Positions 7,042 through 13,017 of a stretch of DNA of 13,017 nucleotides are shown here, one piece after another. Source of the DNA: CAIOSQ01 sp044359885. Lineage in GTDB: Bacteria; Pseudomonadota; Alphaproteobacteria; CACIAM-22H2. Position numbers and translations under genes: made by a program. Numbering within the stretch: the first letter of the stretch is position 1; each line of letters begins with the position of its first letter. Location: NCBI GenBank assembly GCA_044359885.1, contig JBIKLI010000096.1:1-13017 (forward strand). Reading direction: 5' to 3'. The notes beneath the pieces were generated by a model. That model saw only the letters and a program-made list of their open reading frames with translations. It did not search any database and had not been told where the DNA came from.

Positions 7042-7120
7042 GCCCTGCCGTCCCCCCGCCGACCCGCGCGCCGGATGCGCACGGGAAGCCGGATCATCGG
7101 TCGGGCGGGCGGTCCGGCGA

Positions 7121-7136
7121 ATTGCGGCGGCGCAAC
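7121..7136 (-). terminator. Small hairpin directly after the ilvE stop
   Basis: On the minus strand GTTGCG-CCGC-CGCAAT forms a 6-bp stem (one G-T pair) with a 4-nt loop immediately after the ilvE TGA, followed only by TTC. It is a weak candidate terminator or attenuating structure separating ilvE from the FemAB-like gene. Confidence 0.3.
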
Positions 7137-8234
7137 TCAGCCGCCGACGCGATTGCCCAGCAACCGGGTCCACCCATGCGGATCGTCGGCCGTTCCGTAC
7201 TGGATGCCCACGATCGTGTCGTAGAGGCGCTGGGTCAGCGCGCCTGTCTTGCCGCCGTTCACGAGATGGCGCTCGCCCTTGAAGCCGAGTTCGCCGACCG
7301 GCGAGATGACCGCCGCGGTTCCCGTTCCCCACATTTCCAGCGTGCCCGCCTTCGCGGCCGCGATCACCTCGTCGATCGCGATCGGCCGTTCCGAAACCTT
7401 GTAGCCCCAGTCGCGCAGCAGGGTCAGGACCGACTCGCGGGTGATGCCGGCGAGGATGGCGCCGTTGAGCGGCGGGGTGACCACCTCGTCGCCGATCTTC
7501 ATCATGATGTTCATCGTCCCGACCTCGTCGAGATAGCGATGCTCGACGCCATCCAGCCACAGCACCTGGGTAAAGCCGGCCTTCTTGGCCTCTTCGGCGG
7601 CGAAGAGGCTGGCGGCGTAGTTGCCGGCCGTCTTGGCCGCGCCCAGACCGCCCTTCACGGCGCGGACATACTTGTCGGACGCCATGATCCGCACGGGATT
7701 CATGCCTTCCTTGTAGTAGGCGCCGACCGGGCCGACGATCACGTAGTAGACGTACTTCTTGGCCGGATGGACGCCGAGGAAGCGCTCGGTGGCGATCACC
7801 GTCGGCCGGATGTAGAGCGAGGTGCCCGGCGCCGACGGGACCCAGCGCTGGTCGACCTCGACCAGCGCGCGGATCGACTCCTCGACCATGGCGGGATCGA
7901 GCTGCGGGATGCAGAGATATTCCGCCGACCTGTTGAGCCGGCGTGCGTGGTCGCCGATGCGGAACAGCCGGATGCGTCCGTCGCGACCGCGGAACGCCTT
8001 GAGGCCGTCGAATATCGCCTGACCGTAATGCAGCACGCAGGTGGCCGGATCGAGCGAGAAGTTCTGATAAGGAACGATCCGCGGGCCGTGCCATCCCAGC
8101 CCGTCGTCGTAATCCATCATGAACATGTGGTCGCTGAAGACATTGCCGAAGGTCAGCGTCTCGTCGGCGGGCGGCGTCTGCGGATTGGTCGTCCGGGTGA
8201 TCGAGATCTGGGTCACGGGTGGCGTCTCGCGCAT
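7137..8234 (-). CDS. ilvE: Branched-chain amino acid aminotransferase (long form)
   Basis: The 365-aa PLP enzyme (fold type IV) catalyses the last step of valine, leucine and isoleucine synthesis and the first step of their breakdown. Features: DHMFMMDYDDGLGWHGPRI (residues 35-53), LHYGQAIFDGLKAFRG (68-83), SLYIRPTV (139-146), the PLP Schiff-base Lys201 in AAKTAGNYAASL, and the phosphate-binding region DEVGTMNIMM (236-245). The length and these motifs fit the eukaryote-like long branch rather than the roughly 310-aa E. coli form. ATG at 8234 is the preferred start, with GTG at 8216 a possible alternative; neither has a strong ribosome-binding site. It is divergent from the epm operon across a 149-bp gap in which I see no convincing promoter. 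Confidence 0.94.
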   Translation of the reverse strand: MRETPPVTQISITRTTNPQTPPADETLTFGNVFSDHMFMMDYDDGLGWHGPRIVPYQNFSLDPATCVLHYGQAIFDGLKAFRGRDGRIRLFRIGDHARRLNRSAEYLCIPQLDPAMVEESIRALVEVDQRWVPSAPGTSLYIRPTVIATERFLGVHPAKKYVYYVIVGPVGAYYKEGMNPVRIMASDKYVRAVKGGLGAAKTAGNYAASLFAAEEAKKAGFTQVLWLDGVEHRYLDEVGTMNIMMKIGDEVVTPPLNGAILAGITRESVLTLLRDWGYKVSERPIAIDEVIAAAKAGTLEMWGTGTAAVISPVGELGFKGERHLVNGGKTGALTQRLYDTIVGIQYGTADDPHGWTRLLGNRVGG

Positions 8235-8383
8235 CGTTGGGTTGAACCTGGCAGGCAGGTTACGCCAGACCCGGGCGGCCTCCAAATCCCTTGGCGACGG
8301 ATCCCCATGCCCGACCCGCGCGACAGGGCTGCGCGCGGCGCCGACGCTGGCGGACAGCCGCCGGCGGCGCTAGATGTGCCGCC

Positions 8384-8806
8384 ATGGCGCATGCGCACGC
8401 GATCCGCATCCATTCCCTGCGCGAGGCCAGGGTCGCGCTGGGCGTCGCCCGGGAACTGGGTCGCCCGGTGACGCTGGTGAGCGCGCCCGGGGCCGCCGGG
8501 CACGGCGGTGCGGGATGGTGGCGCGCGCTGGTGGAAGCCGCGCGCAGGGAGTATCCAGACGTCGAGATGACGACCATCCTCGATTGCGACGACAGCGTCG
8601 GCGACGCGCTCGGCTGCCTGCGCGCGGGTGTCGAGCGCATCGCCTTCCGCGGCCGCGCGGACGTCGCCGCCAAACTTCGCGACATCGCTGCACAGTGCGG
8701 CGCCGTGCTCGACGACGCGCTGCCGGCCGGCCTCGACCTGCGCGCGCTGCGTGACCAGCCGGCCGCCTGCCGCGTCTGGCTGCGGGCGGAGCCCGGCGAT
8801 GCCTGA
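8384..8806 (+). CDS. Conserved-looking hypothetical protein, first gene of the epmAB operon
   Basis: A 140-aa soluble protein I cannot name. Its predicted pattern alternates strands and helices: strand AIRIHS (residues 6-11), helix LREARVALGVARELG, strand PVTLVSAPG (28-36), a Gly/Trp segment GHGGAGWWRALVEAARREYP, strand VEMTTILDCDD (about 60-70), helix, strand VERIAFRG (about 83-90), helix, strand CGAVLDDALP. This looks like part of a beta/alpha barrel; the segment around ILDCDD...AGVERIAFRG loosely recalls class II aldolase half-barrels, which is speculation. No signal peptide or membrane helix is seen. ATG at 8384 has no clear ribosome-binding site. The 3' end overlaps epmA by 8 nt, implying coupled translation and perhaps a role linked to EF-P modification or to the beta-lysine route. 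Confidence 0.8.
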   Translation: MAHAHAIRIHSLREARVALGVARELGRPVTLVSAPGAAGHGGAGWWRALVEAARREYPDVEMTTILDCDDSVGDALGCLRAGVERIAFRGRADVAAKLRDIAAQCGAVLDDALPAGLDLRALRDQPAACRVWLRAEPGDA

Positions 8807-9848
8807 ACAGGCATGGTGGCACCCGGCGCGCCATGCCCTGCGCCGCCCGAACCTGATGCGCCGCGCCGCGATCGCGCGCGCCTTCAGGCAGTGGTTCGCC
8901 GCCGAGGGCCTGGTCGAGGTCGAGACCCCGGCGCTGCAGGTCTCCCCCGGCCTCGAGCCGCATCTCGACGCCTTCGCGACCACGCTGAAGGCGCCGGGCG
9001 GGCGCGACGGCCGCGGACTTCGGCTGCACACCTCGCCCGAATTCGCCATGAAGAAGCTTCTGGTCGCGGGCGAGCCGAACCTGTTCCAGCTGGCGCGCGT
9101 CTTCCGCAACGGCGAACGCAGCGCCACCCACCATCCTGAATTCACGATGCTGGAATGGTACCGCAGTGGCGCAGACTACCGCGCGCTGATGGACGACTGC
9201 GCGTCCCTGCTGCGGCGCGCCGCCGACGCCGCCGGCTGCGACCGGCTGCGCTGGCGCGACCAGGATTGCGACCCGCGCGCCGAGCCCGAGCGGCTCAGCG
9301 TCCAGCAGGCCTTCGCGGCATATTGCGGCATCGACCTGCTTGCCACCGCGCCCGATCCCCGATCGCCCGATCGCGCCCGCCTGCGACGCGAGGCGAACCG
9401 CATCGGCGTGCGCTGCGCCGCCGACGACCGCTGGGACGACATTTTCTTCCGCATCTTCATGGAACGGATCGAACCGAAGCTTGGGATCGGCCGCCCGACG
9501 CTGGTGCACGACTACCCGGTGTCGATGGCGGCGTTGTCGCGCGCGAAACCCGGCGATCCGCGGGTCGCCGAGCGGGTCGAACTCTACGTCGCCGGGCTGG
9601 AGCTCGCGAACGGCTTCTCGGAACTGGCCGACGCGCACGAGCAGCGACGCCGCTTCGAGGCCGACATGGACCTCAAGGAGCGGATCTACGGCGAACGCTT
9701 CGAGATCGACGAGGACTTCCTCGCGGCCCTTGCACATGGACTTCCCGACTGCGCGGGCATGGCCCTGGGCTTCGACCGGCTGGTGATGCTGGCCTGCGGC
9801 GCGGACCGGATCGAGGACGTGCTGTGGGCTCCGGTCGTGGAGGCGTGA
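8799..9848 (+). CDS. epmA: Elongation factor P--(R)-beta-lysine ligase EpmA (GenX/PoxA, LysRS-like)
   Basis: A 349-aa class II lysyl-tRNA synthetase-like catalytic domain without the N-terminal anticodon-binding OB fold. It activates (R)-beta-lysine with ATP and attaches it to the conserved lysine of EF-P, which helps ribosomes through polyproline stretches. Motif 1-like region: GLVEVETPALQVSPGLEPHL (residues 37-56). Motif 2: RVFRNGERSATHHPEFTMLEW (about 100-120). A substrate region ELANGFSEL follows. Motif 3: GMALGFDRLVML (320-331). Length is slightly above the E. coli enzyme. ATG at 8799 has GGAG 8 nt upstream and overlaps the preceding gene's end (ATGCCTGA). epmB follows after 2 nt. A free-standing lysyl-tRNA synthetase is excluded by the missing N-terminal domain. 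Confidence 0.95.
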   Translation: MPEQAWWHPARHALRRPNLMRRAAIARAFRQWFAAEGLVEVETPALQVSPGLEPHLDAFATTLKAPGGRDGRGLRLHTSPEFAMKKLLVAGEPNLFQLARVFRNGERSATHHPEFTMLEWYRSGADYRALMDDCASLLRRAADAAGCDRLRWRDQDCDPRAEPERLSVQQAFAAYCGIDLLATAPDPRSPDRARLRREANRIGVRCAADDRWDDIFFRIFMERIEPKLGIGRPTLVHDYPVSMAALSRAKPGDPRVAERVELYVAGLELANGFSELADAHEQRRRFEADMDLKERIYGERFEIDEDFLAALAHGLPDCAGMALGFDRLVMLACGADRIEDVLWAPVVEA

Positions 9849-9850
9849 CA

Positions 9851-10879
9851 ATGGCCCGATCGACGCTGCGCGACGCGGGCGCACTGGTCGCGGCGGGGCT
9901 GGCGCCGGCGGCAGACCGCGCGCAGATCGACGCCGTCGCCGCGCGCTATGCCATCGCCGTCACCCCGGCGATGGCCGGGCTCATCGACCGCGGCGATCCC
10001 GCCGACCCGATCGCGCGCCAGTTCCTGCCGGATCCGTCGGAACTGGTGCGTCTGCCCGACGAACTCGATGATCCGATCGGCGACGCGCCGCATGGCGCGG
10101 TCAAGGGCGTGGTGCATCGTTACCCGGATCGGATCCTGCTGAAACCGACCCATGCCTGCCCGGTCTATTGCCGCTTCTGTTTCCGCCGCGAACAGGTGGG
10201 GCCCGGCGGCGAGGGCCTGTCGCCGGACGAACTGGCCGCAGCGCTCGCCTATGTGCGCGACCGGCCGGAGATCCGCGAGGTGATCCTGTCGGGCGGCGAT
10301 CCGCTGATCCTGAGCCCTCGGCGCATCGCCGCCATCGTGCAGGGGCTAGGGACCATTCCGCATGTGGAGATCCTGCGCATCCATACCCGGGTCCCGCTCG
10401 TCGATCCCGCGCGCATCGACGCGCCGATGCTGGCGGCGCTGCGCACGCCGAAGGCGCTGTTCGTCGCGCTGCACGCCAACCATCCGCGCGAGTTCGCGCC
10501 CGCCGGTCAGGCCGCCTGCGCGCGGCTGGTGGCGGCCGGGATCCCGCTCCTCGGCCAGTCGGTCCTGCTGCGCGGGGTCAACGACGACCCGCAGACGCTG
10601 GCGGCGCTGATGCGCGCCTTCCTCGCGGCGCGCATCAAGCCCTACTACCTGCATCATCTCGACCCGGCTCCCGGAACCGCGCGGTTCAGGGTCCCGCTCG
10701 CCGAGGCGCAGGCGCTGCTGCGCACGCTTCGCGGCCGCATCTCGGGGCTGGCCCAGCCGCTCTTCGTCCTCGACATTCCAGGTGGGCACGGCAAGGTGCC
10801 GGTTGGACCAGCCTATCTCGATGGCGACGGCGTTCGCGACCCCGGCGGCACGCTCCATCCCCTGGCCGATCGCGGCTGA
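9851..10879 (+). CDS. epmB: EF-P beta-lysylation protein EpmB (radical SAM lysine 2,3-aminomutase family)
   Basis: A 342-aa KamA-family enzyme that converts (S)-alpha-lysine to (R)-beta-lysine for EpmA. The radical-SAM cluster motif CPVYCRFC holds Cys103, Cys107 and Cys110. SGGDPL (147-152) is the SAM-binding GGD-like motif, and Lys315 in PGGHGKVP is the expected PLP lysine. The length matches E. coli EpmB and is shorter than clostridial KamA, which carries extra segments, so EpmB is favoured over a catabolic aminomutase. ATG at 9851 follows the epmA stop by 2 nt, with GGAGG 7 nt upstream inside the epmA end. The EF-P gene itself and epmC are not in this window. Confidence 0.94.
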   Translation: MARSTLRDAGALVAAGLAPAADRAQIDAVAARYAIAVTPAMAGLIDRGDPADPIARQFLPDPSELVRLPDELDDPIGDAPHGAVKGVVHRYPDRILLKPTHACPVYCRFCFRREQVGPGGEGLSPDELAAALAYVRDRPEIREVILSGGDPLILSPRRIAAIVQGLGTIPHVEILRIHTRVPLVDPARIDAPMLAALRTPKALFVALHANHPREFAPAGQAACARLVAAGIPLLGQSVLLRGVNDDPQTLAALMRAFLAARIKPYYLHHLDPAPGTARFRVPLAEAQALLRTLRGRISGLAQPLFVLDIPGGHGKVPVGPAYLDGDGVRDPGGTLHPLADRG

Positions 10880-10891
10880 CCATGCTGCGCG

Positions 10892-10907
10892 GCCGCCGAC
10901 CGGCGGC
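10892..10907. terminator. GC-rich hairpin between convergent epmB and creatininase-like gene
   Basis: GCCGCCG-AC-CGGCGGC lies in the 36-bp gap between the epmB stop (10877-10879) and the opposing gene's stop (10916-10918). The dyad could form a stem of up to 7 bp (about 5 bp with a realistic loop). There is no T-tract on either strand, so it is only a possible bidirectional terminator. Confidence 0.35.
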
Positions 10908-10915
10908 ACGCCGCT

Positions 10916-11659
10916 TCAGGACGCCACCCAGCGCCGGTATTCCTCGGCCAGATCGCGCACGGCCGTCTCGTAGATGCGCTTGCCGTGTTCCGGCGAGGAC
11001 AGACCCGGATTCGAACCGATGCGACCGTCGGGGAAGTTGCGCCGGTAGTCGGCGGCGTCGGTGAAACTGCCCCTTGGCGCGACGGGCGGATCCATCGCCA
11101 TCGGCATTGCCCGGTCGGGATGCGCGTACCAGGTGAGCGAAACCTCGGACGGGGTGGCGTGGCTGCCTTCCTGGTCTCCATAGAGGTCCTTCGACAGCGC
11201 CTTGATCCCCGGCATGTCGTACCAGTTCTTCAGCACGCATTTGACCGGCGGCCGGTTCCCCGCCATGCCGAAGCTGGACGCGGCGTAGATCTCCGAAAAC
11301 GCCGCTGTCGTCGTCGCGACGTTGCCGCCGTGACCGTTGACGAAGAAGAACCGGTCGAACCCATGGACGGCGAGGCTTTCGACATAGTCGCGGATGACAG
11401 CGATCAGGGTCGTCGGCCGCAGCGCCATCGATCCCGCGAAAGCCAGGTGGTGCTGCGCCATGCCGACCGCGATCGTCGGCGCCACCACGGCACCCGTCGC
11501 CTCGCCGACCCCGCGGGCGACGACTTCGGCGGTGATCGCGTCGGTCCCGATCAGGCCGTTCGGTCCGTGCTGCTCGGTCGAGCCGATCGGCATGATCACG
11601 CCCTGGCTGGTCTTGAGATAGGCCTCGATCCGGGACCAGGTCTGAAGGTGAAGCAGCAT
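10916..11659 (-). CDS. Creatininase-family metal-dependent amidohydrolase
   Basis: A 247-aa soluble protein of the creatininase superfamily, whose members hydrolyse cyclic or linear amide bonds (creatinine, formamidopyrimidines, mycofactocin precursor). Metal-ligand residues sit in GSTEQHGPNGLIGTD (residues 26-40: Glu29, His31, Asp40) and VNGHGGN (107-113: His110), with a later Glu172 in HATPSEVS replacing the common HAGExxTS form. No signal peptide is seen. ATG at 11659 is preceded by GGAG with about 10-nt spacing; upstream in-frame residues are Arg-rich and unlike the family. It stands alone: convergent with epmB and divergent from the transporter gene 125 bp away. No mycofactocin or creatine genes are nearby, so the substrate is unknown. 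Confidence 0.88.
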   Translation of the reverse strand: MLLHLQTWSRIEAYLKTSQGVIMPIGSTEQHGPNGLIGTDAITAEVVARGVGEATGAVVAPTIAVGMAQHHLAFAGSMALRPTTLIAVIRDYVESLAVHGFDRFFFVNGHGGNVATTTAAFSEIYAASSFGMAGNRPPVKCVLKNWYDMPGIKALSKDLYGDQEGSHATPSEVSLTWYAHPDRAMPMAMDPPVAPRGSFTDAADYRRNFPDGRIGSNPGLSSPEHGKRIYETAVRDLAEEYRRWVAS

Positions 11660-11784
11660 CTCGATACGTCTCCGTGCGCGCCGGCGAAGCGAAGGCCTCG
11701 CCCGTCGGCGCAAATTCCTCCACCATGCGGTCCGACGTCAAATCCGGTGGACGGCGCCGCGGGAGACGGCATGGAAGGGCCAAG

Positions 11785-13017
11785 ATGACGAAGTCCGGCT
11801 TCAACCTGCTGCTGACGACGCGCTTCGGTCCGCTCTTCGCCGCGCAGTTCCTGGGCGCCTTCAACGACAATCTTCTCAAGAGCGCGCTCGGCGTGCTGGT
11901 CGCCTACAGGCTGGCCGAACGCTGGGGCGTCGACGCGGGCGCCCTGGTCATGCTGGCCGGCGCCGTCTTCATCCTGCCGTTCGTCCTGTTCTCGGGCGTC
12001 TCGGGAACGCTGGCCGATCGCGTCGACAAGACGCGCATCTCGCGACGGGTCAAGCTCGCCGAGATCGCGATCATGATCCTGGGGGCCGCCGGACTGCTGC
12101 GCGAGGACCTGCCGACGCTCCTGCTCGCACTCTTCCTGCTGGGCGTCCACTCGACGGTGTTCGGCCCGATCAAATACGCCGTGCTGCCGCAGCATCTGCC
12201 GCCCGGGGAACTGGTCGCGGGCAATGCGCTGGTCGACGCCGGCACGTTCCTCGCGATCCTGATCGGCACGCTGGCCGGCTCGGCGCTGGCACTGGCCCCG
12301 GGAGGCGCGCTCGTGCTTGGCGCGATCGGGCTCGCCGCGGCGGTGCTGGGCTGGGCGGCGACCTGCGCCATGCCGCCGGCTCCGCCCCCGGACGCCGCCG
12401 CCGTGCCGAGACCGAGGCTGCTGGCCGACAGCATCGCGGTCATGCGCCATGTCGCCGGGGACCGCGCCCTTCTGGGGCCTGTCCTGGCCCTCTCCTGGTT
12501 CTGGGGCCTGGGCGGCGTCGTCGTTTCCGGCCTGCCGGTGCTGGCAAGCGTCACGCTCGGAGCCCAGGAGCAGGCCGTGAGCGCCATGCTGGCCCTCTTC
12601 GCCCTCGGCGTCGGCGCGGGCTCCCTGCTCGCCAACCGCCTCGCCGGCGGCGCGGTCACGGCCCGCCCGGTGCCCTGGGCCGCGCTCGGCATGGCGGCAA
12701 GCGCGCTGGTGGTGGCCCTCGGCGCCGGCGGCGCCACCGGTGCGGCGGCGCCGCTGACCGAAGTCGCGGCGCGGCCGGAAGCCTTGCGCTTCCTCGCCGG
12801 CCTCGGCGGCCTCGCCGTGGCCGGCGGCGTCTTCGCCGTCCCGCTCTACGCGATCCTCCTGCAGCGCAGCGATCCCGCCCACCGGGCTCGCGTGATCGCG
12901 GCGAACAACATCGCCAATGCCGTGGCGATGGCGCTGATGTCGCTGGGCGCGGCGGCGCTGCTCGGGACGGGTTGGACGATGCCGCAGGTCGTCGGCTGCG
13001 GCGGGATCGCCGGGATC
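11785..13017 (+). CDS. MFS transporter, LplT-like (partial; may be the N-terminal part of an acyltransferase fusion)
   Basis: The frame runs off the right edge; 411 residues are visible. It is strongly hydrophobic with repeated membrane helices. Signatures are QFLGAFNDN (residues 21-29), the MFS loop motif GTLADRVDKTRIS (74-86), HSTVFGPIKYAVLP (122-135) and GNALVDAGTFLAILIGTLAG (146-165), all typical of lysophospholipid flippase LplT and its relatives. In many alphaproteobacteria this domain is the N-terminus of a long protein that also carries PlsC-like acyltransferase and acyl-ACP synthetase (Aas) domains for lysophospholipid re-acylation. Whether that fusion exists here cannot be seen. ATG at 11785 has GGAAGG about 8 nt upstream. 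Confidence 0.88.
   Translation, partial: MTKSGFNLLLTTRFGPLFAAQFLGAFNDNLLKSALGVLVAYRLAERWGVDAGALVMLAGAVFILPFVLFSGVSGTLADRVDKTRISRRVKLAEIAIMILGAAGLLREDLPTLLLALFLLGVHSTVFGPIKYAVLPQHLPPGELVAGNALVDAGTFLAILIGTLAGSALALAPGGALVLGAIGLAAAVLGWAATCAMPPAPPPDAAAVPRPRLLADSIAVMRHVAGDRALLGPVLALSWFWGLGGVVVSGLPVLASVTLGAQEQAVSAMLALFALGVGAGSLLANRLAGGAVTARPVPWAALGMAASALVVALGAGGATGAAAPLTEVAARPEALRFLAGLGGLAVAGGVFAVPLYAILLQRSDPAHRARVIAANNIANAVAMALMSLGAAALLGTGWTMPQVVGCGGIAGI

Noticed and set aside
7042..7120. Possible long-range pairing of CCCGCCCGACC with GGTCGGCGGGG upstream of the FemAB-like gene
   Set aside because: The pairing needs a bulge and lies in G/C-only sequence. I could not separate it from background, so it was not called as a regulatory element.
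7122..8471. 450-codon plus-strand frame opposite ilvE
   Set aside because: It mirrors the aminotransferase gene and has no domain of its own; the minus-strand product has full family motifs.
9155..9850. Plus-strand extension that would fuse an extra 230 residues to the EpmB N-terminus
   Set aside because: This stretch is an out-of-frame reading of epmA. ATG 9851 has a GGAGG site and gives the standard EpmB length.
11719..11751. Inverted repeat TCCACC / GGTGGA in the divergent gap before the transporter gene
   Set aside because: It is only 6 bp with a 21-nt gap, expected by chance at this GC content; there is no supporting promoter pair.
11596..12882. 428-codon minus-strand frame opposite the MFS transporter
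   Set aside because: It is Gln/Arg/Gly/Ala-rich shadow sequence with no fold or motif; the plus strand encodes a clear LplT-like membrane protein.

Overview
The window looks like chromosomal DNA from a high-GC alphaproteobacterium, perhaps a Rhodospirillales-like lineage. This rests on the codon and GC bias, and on the order transketolase / small coiled-coil protein / zapA / 6S RNA / 5-formyl-THF cyclo-ligase, which I recall as typical of that class; no database was searched. Coding is dense. No insertion sequence, phage gene, CRISPR array, tRNA or rRNA was seen. No gene-free stretch exceeds about 270 bases, and the largest one is filled mostly by a 6S RNA gene.

Left block (1-2790, minus strand; transcription runs right to left): a 61-aa coiled-coil protein, zapA, a well-supported 6S RNA gene with its own promoter, 5-formyltetrahydrofolate cyclo-ligase, a YmdB-type phosphodiesterase joined to it by an ATGA overlap, then the N-terminus of a membrane sensor that runs off the left edge. 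Middle block (2887-5986, plus strand): transketolase and class I GAPDH, divergent from the zapA block. Next (5998-8234, minus strand): a branched-chain aminotransferase followed by a FemAB/GNAT-like protein. GAPDH and FemAB converge, and their two stop codons lie inside one shared hairpin.

Right block (8384-10879, plus strand): an unrecognised 140-aa protein, EpmA and EpmB in a tight operon (8-nt overlap, then a 2-nt gap). EpmB and EpmA make and attach (R)-beta-lysine to the conserved lysine of elongation factor P, so the unknown first gene is a candidate accessory factor. A creatininase-family hydrolase (minus) converges on epmB. A partial LplT-like MFS transporter (plus) starts divergently from it and runs off the right edge.

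Most of the window is housekeeping. The parts worth most attention are the 6S RNA with its predicted product-RNA start, the unknown gene coupled to epmAB, the FemAB-like protein, and the hairpins at gene ends.
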